A stretch of DNA of 5,853 nt from Cyclobacteriaceae bacterium (lineage in GTDB: Bacteria > Bacteroidota > Bacteroidia > Cytophagales > Cyclobacteriaceae), in assembly GCA_030637245.1 (NCBI GenBank), contig DAOVVI010000126.1, positions 1 to 5,853 on the forward strand. The letters run 5' to 3'. Both the position numbers and the translations under genes were made by a program. How positions within the stretch are numbered: position 1 is the first letter of the stretch; each line of letters starts with the position of its first letter. This document shows positions 1 to 5,714 of this stretch, in pieces. The notes beneath the pieces are model-generated. The model saw only the letters and a list, made by a program, of their open reading frames with translations. It did no database searches and had not been told where the DNA came from.

Positions 1-44
1 ATTAAGTGCGGGTATTTCAACTATAAATTAGCATGTTTAATCTC

Positions 45-123
45 CAAATGACAAATACCAAATAACAAACCCGCCCGTCGGCGAAGTGGGCAAATTCCAA
101 CTTTCAAAAATCAAAGCAAATAA
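45..123 (+). repeat. 7-nt periodic array, CAAATNN type
   Basis: Short units starting with CAAA or CAAC recur every 7 nt. Examples are CAAATGA at 45, CAAATAC at 52, CAAATAA at 59, then CAAATTC at 91, CAACTTT at 98 and CAAAAAT at 105. The phase slips by 2 nt near 117. The GC-rich element at 64-98 sits inside the array. The periodicity is seen directly. That it belongs to a dispersed intergenic repeat family is inferred from matching arrays elsewhere in this window. Confidence 0.6.
64..98 (-). repeat. GC-rich dispersed element, copy 1
   Basis: This is a GC-rich island in an AT-rich gap. Its reverse complement matches 5818-5852 at 28 of 35 positions, including an unbroken GGGCGGGTTTG core (66-76 here, read on the minus strand). 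On the plus strand 73-78 can pair with 86-91 (four GC pairs plus two G-T wobbles) around a 7-nt loop. The second copy folds in a different register, so the primary sequence seems better conserved than the hairpin. Confidence 0.6.
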
Positions 124-238
124 CTAAACAAGGTAAAAATGCAAACGTACCTGTCACTTAAATAGCTAGTTTACAGAGCATAAAGTTGCTCAAAGAGACC
201 AAAAAAATACAATCGTGATACATGAAGATTCTATTGTT
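124..238. other. Non-coding spacer without clear function
   Basis: This AT-rich stretch lies between two 7-nt arrays that run in opposite directions. The only structure I see is a small perfect stem, GAGCA (176-180) with TGCTC (187-191) and a 6-nt loop. It is not followed by a T-run, so it is not a convincing terminator. No gene, tRNA or promoter match was found. Confidence 0.4.
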
Positions 239-298
239 GTTTTTGAAAATTGTAATTTGGTTATTGAATATTATTTGTAATTTGTTCTTTGGGATTTG
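239..298 (-). repeat. 7-nt periodic array, inverted (NNATTTG)
   Basis: Heptamers ending in TTG follow one another up to 28 nt before the first gene: GTTTTTG at 239, TAATTTG at 253, GTTATTG at 260, TTATTTG at 271, TTCTTTG at 285 and GGATTTG at 292. The phase is broken once, by a 4-nt insert AATA at 267-270. Read on the minus strand the units are CAAATNN, the same type as 45-123. The order CAAATAA-TATT-CAATAAC closely matches CAAATAA-TTAT-CAATGAA at 5751-5768. The array contains many TTTG motifs, but none is spaced correctly from a TAnnTTTG box. Confidence 0.6.
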
Positions 299-325
299 TT
301 TTTTTTATAATCCTCAATTCACAGT

Positions 326-1567
326 ATGTCACATAGAACCGAAGATAATAATATGTCAAGCATTAATATAGCACTAATCTGCGAAGAAAAAGTACCACAA
401 GATACACGTACACCGATCACTCCTAAACAGGCAAGAGGTATAAAGGAGACCTATCCATCAGTAAATATATTTTGCCAAAGCAGCAATATTCGTTGCTATT
501 CAGATGAAGAATATCGCAATGAGGATATTGAAATAGTAACAGATGTAAGTCATTGTGATATTTTACTTGGCGTCAAAGAAGTAAAAATTGATAGCTTGAT
601 CTCCGGGAAAACTTACCTCTTCTTTTCTCATACAATCAAAAAACAGCCATACAACCGGCAATTGCTAAAAAATATTGTTGAAAAGAAAATCAGATTCATA
701 GATTATGAAAGTCTGACAGATGAAAAGGGTATAAGGGTAATCGCTTTTGGAAGATGGGCCGGTATTGTTGGTACGTATAATGCTTTGTGGACTTATGGAA
801 ATAAATATGGTTCCTATTCCATAAAAAGAGCATTTAAGTGCAAGGGCCTGATGGAGCTTTTCGCTGAGTTAAAGAAAGTGGATTTGCCGCCAATAAAAAT
901 GCTGATCACGGGAAATGGCCGTGTATCTGGAGGAGGACTTGAAATTTTTAAAGCAGCGGATATTAAAAAAGTTGATCCTGAGCAATATCTGTTTCAACAA
1001 TTTGATGAACCGGTTTATACTCAAATTGATGTGGATGTATATACAAAGAGAAAGGATAAAGAAGGATTTAGCTTTGATCATTTTTTTAAGAATCCTGAGC
1101 AGTACAAATCGAATTTCAAGACATTTGCAAAAACCACTGATATACTGATTATGGCAGCCTTTTGGAACCCGAATGCTCCACAATTATTTGATTTAGAATC
1201 GGTGAAAGATGAATCGTTTAAAATCAGGGTAATAGCAGATATCTCTTGCGACATCAATGGATCTGTCCCAACTACCATCCGGCCAACTACCATTGAGGAC
1301 CCGGTGTATGACTATGATCTGCAAAACCTCATGGAGCTGGAGGCATTTTCTAATGAAAAACAACTGTCAGTAATGGCTATTGACAATTTGCCAAATGAAT
1401 TGCCAAGAGATGCTTCTGAGTCATTTGGAGAGCAATTGATCAAATTTGTATTACCGGAATTATTAAAGGATGGAGATCAACCAATCATCAAAAATGCCAC
1501 CATCGCTGAAGATGGAGATTTGACTGAAAAGTTTGATTATTTGCGGGATTATTTGATTGGGAGATAG
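326..1567 (+). CDS. Saccharopine dehydrogenase-like NAD(P)-dependent oxidoreductase
   Basis: This belongs to the alanine dehydrogenase/PNT-fold family that includes NAD+-dependent, lysine-forming saccharopine dehydrogenase (yeast Lys1). Residues 14-130 form the N-terminal lobe, with the R-x-P-I-T-P motif at 28-33. Lys84 (GVKEV) and His102 (FFSHTIKKQ) match the catalytic Lys/His pair known in yeast Lys1. The Rossmann-type part has FGRWAGIVG at 141-149 and the glycine-rich loop GNGRVSGGG at 196-204, where Ser201 replaces the usual third glycine. ADISCDINGSVP (304-315) and DNLPNELPRDAS (353-364) are family signatures. The length of 413 aa is normal and the gene looks intact. The true substrate is uncertain, because bacterial members are widespread without a proven saccharopine role. 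The start is ambiguous: ATG 353 (Met10) directly precedes the first beta-strand, as in relatives, has an A-rich leader and may be the real start. The nine extra residues are hydrophilic and unlike the family. The gene stands alone, with no pathway partner in view. Confidence 0.85.
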   Translation: MSHRTEDNNMSSINIALICEEKVPQDTRTPITPKQARGIKETYPSVNIFCQSSNIRCYSDEEYRNEDIEIVTDVSHCDILLGVKEVKIDSLISGKTYLFFSHTIKKQPYNRQLLKNIVEKKIRFIDYESLTDEKGIRVIAFGRWAGIVGTYNALWTYGNKYGSYSIKRAFKCKGLMELFAELKKVDLPPIKMLITGNGRVSGGGLEIFKAADIKKVDPEQYLFQQFDEPVYTQIDVDVYTKRKDKEGFSFDHFFKNPEQYKSNFKTFAKTTDILIMAAFWNPNAPQLFDLESVKDESFKIRVIADISCDINGSVPTTIRPTTIEDPVYDYDLQNLMELEAFSNEKQLSVMAIDNLPNELPRDASESFGEQLIKFVLPELLKDGDQPIIKNATIAEDGDLTEKFDYLRDYLIGR

Positions 1568-1586
1568 TTTGTTTTTTCTGTCATAT

Positions 1587-1618
1587 CTTGTTTCATTTTT
1601 ATTAATGACTTATCTTTG
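1587..1618 (+). promoter_or_regulatory. Bacteroidota-type promoter of hicAB
   Basis: TATCTTTG at 1611-1618 matches the Bacteroidota -7 consensus TAnnTTTG perfectly. CTTG at 1587-1590 matches three of four bases of the -33 TTTG element. The 20-nt spacer between them is the expected length. Transcription should begin a few bases after 1618, giving a leader of about 30 nt before hicA. This is the only convincing promoter in the window and the best single sign of the phylum. Confidence 0.7.
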
Positions 1619-1619
1619 C

Positions 1620-1634
1620 AACTGAAAAACAGTT
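1620..1634. promoter_or_regulatory. Candidate HicB operator (dyad at start site)
   Basis: AACTG (1620-1624) and CAGTT (1630-1634) form a perfect inverted repeat around five A's. It begins 2 nt after the -7 element, so a bound protein would cover the start of transcription. HicB carries a ribbon-helix-helix domain, and such antitoxins usually bind palindromes in their own promoter. Position and symmetry are seen; binding is inferred. Confidence 0.45.
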
Positions 1635-1653
1635 TCAACCTTATTTCGTATAT

Positions 1654-1911
1654 ATGAGTAGGATTAAAAAATTGATCCAAAAATTACTATCAAAACCTAA
1701 GGATTTTACTTATGATGATTTGTTGAAATTGTTAAGCGTCTTTGGATATGAAGAGATTAAGAAAGGAAAAACCTCGGGTTCAAGAAGGGCATTTGTGAAC
1801 TCATCGACTAAACATATTATTCGACTTCATAAGCCACATCCGGGAAAAATTTTAAAAATGTATCAAATTAACAATATTATTGACGAATTAAATAAAGAAG
1901 GTTTGTTATGA
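1654..1911 (+). CDS. hicA: HicA-family toxin (mRNA interferase), GSR variant
   Basis: This is an 85-aa HicA (YcfA-like) toxin. The family has a small double-stranded-RNA-binding-like fold, and HicA proteins cleave mRNA when not held by HicB. A basic N-terminal helix (residues 1-14) leads into FTYDDLLKLLSVFGYE (18-33), the usual helix before the active region. Canonical HicA then has Gly-Ser-His with a catalytic histidine; here residues 42-44 read Gly-Ser-Arg, followed by RAF. The later LHKPHPG (58-64) supplies two histidines. I recall GSR plus LH(K/R)PHP as a recurring HicA subgroup, so this is more likely a variant than a dead toxin. The length is typical. The stop overlaps the hicB start by 4 nt (ATGA), the usual toxin-first arrangement with translational coupling. 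Confidence 0.85.
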   Translation: MSRIKKLIQKLLSKPKDFTYDDLLKLLSVFGYEEIKKGKTSGSRRAFVNSSTKHIIRLHKPHPGKILKMYQINNIIDELNKEGLL

Positions 1912-2240
1912 AAGACATTTTAAAATATAAAGATTTCATTGGGTCAGTTCATTTCAGTACCGATGATGAAGTGTTTCATGGAAAATTAATTGGTATTGAT
2001 GACTTAGTGACATTTGAAGGAAGTAGTGTAGTTGAGCTAAAAGAATCCTTTAAAGAAGCCGTTGAAGACTATCTAGAGTTGTGTAGTAATGTAAATAAAT
2101 CACCTAATAAGTCATATAAAGGGACTTTCAATGTCCGAATCAAACCTGTACTGCATAGAAAAGCTGCACGTAGATCAATAGAAATGGGAGTATCTCTCAA
2201 TCAGTTTGTCGAACTGGCAATCGATGAGAAGTTAAGGTAA
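1908..2240 (+). CDS. hicB: HicB-family antitoxin
   Basis: This 110-aa antitoxin should bind and neutralise the HicA encoded just upstream. The N-terminal part (residues 5-60) has the HicB partial RNase H-like fold: YKDFIGSVHFS, then the segment HGKLIGIDDLVTFEG (24-38), then a helix ESFKEAVEDYLELC (46-59). After a short linker (60-71), residues 72-108 form a ribbon-helix-helix DNA-binding domain: strand GTFNVRIKP, helix VLHRKAARRS, and helix VSLNQFVELAIDEKL. That domain implies autoregulation, probably at the dyad at 1620-1634. The start is fixed by the ATGA overlap with hicA. The coding region ends TAA TAA, with another in-frame TAA at 2247. The decayed PIN gene that follows is in the same reading frame. 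Confidence 0.85.
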   Translation: MKDILKYKDFIGSVHFSTDDEVFHGKLIGIDDLVTFEGSSVVELKESFKEAVEDYLELCSNVNKSPNKSYKGTFNVRIKPVLHRKAARRSIEMGVSLNQFVELAIDEKLR

Positions 2241-2249
2241 TAAACTTAA

Positions 2250-2597
2250 AAGGAATCACTTATTGGCATATCTGCACTTTGCATTAATAATGTTCATTAC
2301 ATTATAAGAAAGGTTGTGGGAGATAAAAACGCAAGGAGTATAATAGATGAGTTGTTAGATTTAATTGATGTGTTAGGTGTGTCTAAGGATGATCTACGAA
2401 ATGCTATTAAAAGTGATTTTAGGTATTTTGAAGATGCCATCCAACATTCGGTTGCTGTAAAAGAAAACGGTTTAAAATCCATAATTAACAGGAACACTAA
2501 AGATTATAGAAAGTCTAAAATATCGGTATTTAGTCCTGATAATTTTATAAAAGTAATGGAAAACGAACAGAAACATTTCTGTTCCAATAAAGTGTGA
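2250..2597 (+). pseudogene. PIN-domain (VapC-like) toxin remnant, N-terminus lost
   Basis: The open frame from 2250 to the stop at 2595-2597 reads like the last two thirds of a Bacteroidota PIN-domain ribonuclease. It has a segment resembling the SSLTISNVYYILRK-type helix (here ISALCINNVHYIIRK), then KNARSIIDELLDLIDVLGV, then the acidic SDFRYFEDAIQHSVA, then NRNTKDYRKSKISVFSPDNF. The last two match the PIN motifs DFEDA and TRN-x-KDF. Missing is the N-terminal beta-strand with the first catalytic Asp (DTN) and the early helices, about 40-45 residues. The only start-like codon is GTG at 2316, which would also remove residues 2265-2315 that still look PIN-like. A product from GTG would have 93 residues and no complete active site. 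It follows hicB in the same frame, separated by TAA TAA ACT TAA. I read it as a toxin gene truncated by deletion. A small expressed protein of other function cannot be excluded. Confidence 0.65.
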
Positions 2598-2710
2598 TAC
2601 GATTTGCAGTATGGAAAAGCAAGGTTTTTTTACATGATTAATAATGAGCGAGAGCATGGATTTATGGCGTTTCTGATGAATCATAGAAGTGGGTATCTGA
2701 TAACAACTCA

Positions 2711-2766
2711 TTTCAAATTCTGACTTCGTTCTTCCAGCTCCCGACTTTAACCTCCCATCTCCTTCA
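2711..2766 (+). repeat. Pyrimidine-rich 7-nt periodic array (TTCCNAC)
   Basis: Eight degenerate heptamers lie in one register. The clearest units are TTCTGAC at 2718, TTCCAGC at 2732, TCCCGAC at 2739 and TCCCATC at 2753, with consensus close to TTCCNAC. Individual units differ by two or three bases, so this is an old or fast-drifting array. Its composition differs sharply from the AT-rich surroundings. Confidence 0.5.
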
Positions 2767-2787
2767 CATCATTGCCATCTTAATTAT

Positions 2788-2808
2788 TTAAAACGATATT
2801 AGTTTTAA
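2788..2808. promoter_or_regulatory. Dyad TTAAAAC-N7-GTTTTAA upstream of uxaE
   Basis: Two perfect 7-nt arms, TTAAAAC (2788-2794) and GTTTTAA (2802-2808), are separated by 7 nt. This gives a 21-bp dyad about 150 bp before uxaE. The size suits a dimeric regulator. It could also arise by chance in AT-rich DNA. Confidence 0.3.
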
Positions 2809-2814
2809 CCAACC

Positions 2815-2847
2815 TTAATTCTCAAATTTAATTTCCATAAGAATTAA
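2815..2847. promoter_or_regulatory. Inverted repeat TTAATTCT / AGAATTAA
   Basis: Perfect 8-nt arms at 2815-2822 and 2840-2847 flank a 17-nt spacer. It could be a binding site with well separated halves or a weak hairpin. It lies 7 nt after the preceding dyad, so several dyads cluster in the uxaE control region. Confidence 0.25.
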
Positions 2848-2864
2848 TTTTAATTAACTTTATG

Positions 2865-2874
2865 CACACGTGTG
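2865..2874. promoter_or_regulatory. Palindrome CACACGTGTG, candidate operator for uxaE-uxaC
   Basis: A perfect 10-nt palindrome with a central CG lies 82 nt before the uxaE start, in otherwise AT-rich DNA. LacI-family operators typically have a CG centre, and such regulators often control sugar-acid genes. The flanks do not extend the symmetry. The link to a regulator is inference; no regulator gene is in the window. Confidence 0.35.
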
Positions 2875-2956
2875 TTTTGATAGTGTAGTTTACATTGTCT
2901 CAACATATTATAGTATAATTATAAATATTTTAGTTTAATCATATAACACAGTCATC

Positions 2957-4204
2957 ATGGAACTCGGTAAATATTCATTTGGAACGGGAGACCGGTTTGC
3001 CCACCAAGGGGAAGCGCAATTGCAGGGAAGTATTCTTGCGAAGGAGGTGGGGATCGAATTGACCCATGTCTGGAATAAATCATTCAGAGAGCATAAAACA
3101 GTTAAATCAGATCCTTCGAGTGTACGAGAAGAAGCAGACTCGGCTGTAAAAGCATTGGGTTGGAAAGGGCAATACCTTGTGGATGCTGATCACATTAATA
3201 TGGACACTGTTGATGGATTTGTGGCATATTCTGACTTCTTTACCCTGGATGTGGCGGATTATATTGGCAGGGAAGTGAGCCCGGCTGAGATGGATGAATT
3301 TGTGAGTAAATATTCAAAATACAAAGGTGAACTCAGTATTCCCGGAATTGATACACCATTTCATATTGACGAAGAGTTTTTGAAGAAAATAGCTTCTACA
3401 TTCTTATTCGCTGCAAAGGAGGCTGGAAAAATCTATAGAAGAATCACCGAGCTAAAAGGCAATGAAGATTTTATTGCCGAGGTTTCCATGGATGAGGTTG
3501 AAGATCCTCAAACTCCAGCTGAATTGTTTTTTATCCTCGCGGCCATTGCTGATGCCGGAATCCCTGCTCAGACCATTGCCCCAAAGTTTACCGGTCGTTT
3601 CAATAAAGGCGTGGATTATGTGGGTGATGTGAACCAATTTGCAAGGGAATTTGAAGAAGATATTTTGGTAATTCAGCATGCGATCAGTGAATTTGGATTG
3701 CCAAAAAATCTAAAACTAAGCGTCCATTCCGGTAGTGACAAATTTTCTATTTATAAGCCTATCCGGGAGTTGACAAAAAAATATGATACCGGTGTTCATG
3801 TGAAAACGGCAGGAACAACATGGCTGGAAGAATTGATAGGTTTGGCAGAAGCCGGCGATGAAGGACTCGAACTGGCAAAAGCCATTTATGCTAAGGCGCT
3901 CAATCGTTTTGATGAACTGACAGGGCCATACGCCACAGTGATTGATGTGCAAATCGAAGGCCTGCCAACTGCGGAAGAAGTGAATAGCTGGTCGGGCAGG
4001 AAGTTTGCGGACACGCTTAGACATGATCAAAGCCAGCCGGACTTCAACCTGCAATTCAGGCAATTACTTCATTGCGGGTATAAAGTAGCTGCCGAATTTG
4101 GTGATACCTATTTCAATGCGTTGAATAAGTACGAAGACATTGTTGCTAAAAATGTAACAGAAAATATTTTTGAAAGGCACATCAAGCCGCTTTTTATTGG
4201 TTAG
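2957..4204 (+). CDS. uxaE: Tagaturonate epimerase family protein (UxaE-like)
   Basis: This enzyme family interconverts D-tagaturonate and D-fructuronate by C4 epimerisation. It was first described in Thermotoga, where it replaces the UxaB/UxaA route of galacturonate breakdown. Seen here: an N-terminal KYSFGTGDRF (5-14), VDADHIN (75-81), APKFTGRFNKGVDYVGD (208-224), LSVHSGSDKFSIY (254-266), HVKTAGTTWLEEL (281-293) and a C-terminal RHDQSQPDFNLQFRQLLHC (355-373). The His and Asp residues in these blocks are the likely metal and catalytic residues, by inference from a metal-dependent family. No signal peptide is visible, so it should be cytoplasmic. The 415-aa frame starts at the only sensible ATG, just before the conserved KYSFG block. 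uxaC follows after 18 nt, which strongly supports the pathway. The recognition is from memory of the family; the pairing with UxaC makes it firm. Confidence 0.85.
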   Translation: MELGKYSFGTGDRFAHQGEAQLQGSILAKEVGIELTHVWNKSFREHKTVKSDPSSVREEADSAVKALGWKGQYLVDADHINMDTVDGFVAYSDFFTLDVADYIGREVSPAEMDEFVSKYSKYKGELSIPGIDTPFHIDEEFLKKIASTFLFAAKEAGKIYRRITELKGNEDFIAEVSMDEVEDPQTPAELFFILAAIADAGIPAQTIAPKFTGRFNKGVDYVGDVNQFAREFEEDILVIQHAISEFGLPKNLKLSVHSGSDKFSIYKPIRELTKKYDTGVHVKTAGTTWLEELIGLAEAGDEGLELAKAIYAKALNRFDELTGPYATVIDVQIEGLPTAEEVNSWSGRKFADTLRHDQSQPDFNLQFRQLLHCGYKVAAEFGDTYFNALNKYEDIVAKNVTENIFERHIKPLFIG

Positions 4205-4222
4205 CGAAATAAAATACCAACT

Positions 4223-5626
4223 ATGAAAAAGTTTTTGGATAAAAATTTCATTCTGGAAAATGAAACCGCTGAAAAGCTGTATCATGACCATGCGGCTAAA
4301 ATGCCCATCATCGATTACCATTGTCATCTCCCTCCTGAAGATATCGCTTCTAACAGAAAATTTGAAAACCTGACAAAGATCTGGCTGGATGGCGATCATT
4401 ATAAATGGCGGGCTATGAGAACAAATGGAGTTGATGAAAACTTCATTACCGGAGATGCGGATGATTTTACAAAATTTCAGAAATGGGCGGAAACGGTTCC
4501 ATATACCATGCGAAATCCATTATATCACTGGACGCACCTGGAGCTTCAGCGGCCTTTTGGTGTGCAAAAAATACTAAATGGTGATTCTGCGAAGGAGATA
4601 TATGATACCTGTACCTCCCTACTCCAAAAAGATGATTTCAGTTGTCGTGGTTTGTTGAGTCAGTTTAAAGTTGAAGTGGTTTGCACCACAGACGATCCGA
4701 TCGACTCTTTGGAGCATCACAAAACCATAAAGGAATCAGGATTTAATGTGAAGGTATTGCCTACGTTCAGACCTGATAAGGCTATGGCTGTAGAAGATCA
4801 GTTAAGCTTCAATGCGTATCTGGATAAATTGGGAGAAGTTGCAAATGTGGATATCACAGATTTCCACCACCTGATTGATGCCATAAAATCCCGCCATGAC
4901 TTTTTTGATGCTTTGGGAGGGAAGCTTTCAGATCATGGATTGGAGCAGATATATGCGGAAGATTATTCTGATCAGGAGATCGAAGCAATTTTTGATAAGA
5001 TCAGAAATGGGAATGACCTGAATCCATCTGAAATTTTGAAATTCAAATCAGCCATGCTGATTTATTTTGGCATCATGGATCATGAAAAGGGCTGGACGCA
5101 ACAATTCCATCTCGGTGCTTTGAGAAATAATAATTCAAGGATGGTAAAAAAGCTGGGCCCGGATACAGGATTTGATTCGATTGGCGATTTTGAAATGGCT
5201 CGGCCGATATCGCGATTTTTGGATAAACTGGATGCTGAAGACCAACTGGCAAAAACGATAATTTATAATCTCAATCCCAGAGATAATTATTTGATTGGAA
5301 CCATGATCGGTAATTTCAACGATGGCTCTATTGCGGGAAAGATCAATTTTGGAACAGGTTGGTGGTTTCTGGATCAGAAAGAAGGCATGGAAATGCAAAT
5401 GAATGCGTTATCCAATCTTGGGCTTTTAAGCCGGTTTCTTGGTATGCTGACGGATTCCAGAAGCTTTTTATCCTTTCCACGTCACGATTATTTTAGGAGG
5501 ATCTTGTGTAATCTATTGGGTAAGGATGTAGAAAATGGTGAATTACCAAATGATATGGATTGGCTGGGTAAAATGGTGGAGAACATTTCTTATAATAATG
5601 CGAAGGAGTATTTTAAATTTAAATGA
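4223..5626 (+). CDS. uxaC: Uronate isomerase (glucuronate isomerase)
   Basis: UxaC (EC 5.3.1.12) isomerises D-glucuronate to D-fructuronate and D-galacturonate to D-tagaturonate in the cytoplasm, the first step of uronate catabolism. It is a TIM-barrel member of the amidohydrolase superfamily. The metal-binding HxH is in DYHCHLPPED (31-40). Further family blocks are MRNPLYHWTHLELQRPFG (96-113), VVCTTDDPIDSL (152-163), VLPTFRPDK (178-186), WTQQFHLGALRNNN (291-304), GTGWWF (377-382) and the C-terminal LTDSRSFLSFPRHDYFRRI (409-427). The length of 467 aa equals the usual size. The ATG at 4223 fits the family N-terminus (KKFLDKNFIL). The 18-nt gap after uxaE, with no promoter, indicates one operon. 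The leader is A-rich and lacks a Shine-Dalgarno motif, as usual in Bacteroidota. The gene is intact. Confidence 0.95.
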   Translation: MKKFLDKNFILENETAEKLYHDHAAKMPIIDYHCHLPPEDIASNRKFENLTKIWLDGDHYKWRAMRTNGVDENFITGDADDFTKFQKWAETVPYTMRNPLYHWTHLELQRPFGVQKILNGDSAKEIYDTCTSLLQKDDFSCRGLLSQFKVEVVCTTDDPIDSLEHHKTIKESGFNVKVLPTFRPDKAMAVEDQLSFNAYLDKLGEVANVDITDFHHLIDAIKSRHDFFDALGGKLSDHGLEQIYAEDYSDQEIEAIFDKIRNGNDLNPSEILKFKSAMLIYFGIMDHEKGWTQQFHLGALRNNNSRMVKKLGPDTGFDSIGDFEMARPISRFLDKLDAEDQLAKTIIYNLNPRDNYLIGTMIGNFNDGSIAGKINFGTGWWFLDQKEGMEMQMNALSNLGLLSRFLGMLTDSRSFLSFPRHDYFRRILCNLLGKDVENGELPNDMDWLGKMVENISYNNAKEYFKFK

Positions 5627-5640
5627 ATTAATGATATAAA

Positions 5641-5688
5641 GAGTGAATGAGGAAATGATTGAATGCGACAATGAGAGAATGAAAAATA
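5641..5688 (+). repeat. 8-nt periodic array (GANNGAAT)
   Basis: Six octamers lie in strict register right after uxaC. The first three are GAGTGAAT at 5641, GAGGAAAT at 5649 and GATTGAAT at 5657, followed by more degenerate units starting at 5665, 5673 and 5681. The consensus is GANNGAAT. No terminator hairpin is seen between the uxaC stop and this array. Confidence 0.55.
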
Positions 5689-5714
5689 ATAATTAAAGCA
5701 TTCTATCATTACAG

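Larger units (their letters stand above)
2598..2956. other. Non-coding gap before the uronate operon
   Basis: The gap of about 360 bp holds four things: an unexplained stretch (2598-2710), a pyrimidine-rich 7-nt array (2711-2766), an AT-rich segment with three dyads (2788-2874), and a very AT-rich leader (2880-2956). I find no TTTG/TAnnTTTG pair with correct spacing before uxaE. The nearest boxes (TAGTTTAC at 2886, TATTTTAG at 2926) are imperfect and lack a partner. The first part continues the PIN frame for 41 codons after its stop, without recognisable similarity. Confidence 0.5.

Noticed and set aside
45..123. CRISPR-like array
   Set aside because: Units are 7 nt with no spacers and no cas genes; the periodicity is of short tandem type.
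176..191. Small hairpin GAGCA/TGCTC as a terminator or small RNA end
   Set aside because: The stem has only 5 bp, no T-run follows, and no gene lies upstream in the window.
306..311. TATAAT as a promoter for the first gene
   Set aside because: The Bacteroidota primary sigma factor prefers TAnnTTTG, there is no matching upstream element, and the motif is expected by chance in this AT-rich gap.
869..1293. Minus-strand and alternative plus-strand open frames inside the first gene
   Set aside because: They lie over a conserved enzyme gene, and their translations show no family similarity and biased composition.
2297..2711. Two minus-strand open frames over the PIN remnant
   Set aside because: The plus-strand frame carries clear PIN motifs; the minus frames have no recognisable motif.
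2598..2723. In-frame continuation of 41 codons after the PIN remnant's stop, including a 29-codon frame from ATG 2634
   Set aside because: No similarity to PIN C-termini or any family I know, and it runs into the repeat array at 2711.
3452..4399. Minus-strand open frames across uxaE and the uxaE-uxaC junction
   Set aside because: They are antisense to two well supported genes and have no recognisable domains or starts.
5135..5398. Minus-strand open frame inside uxaC
   Set aside because: It is an antisense shadow of a conserved coding region.
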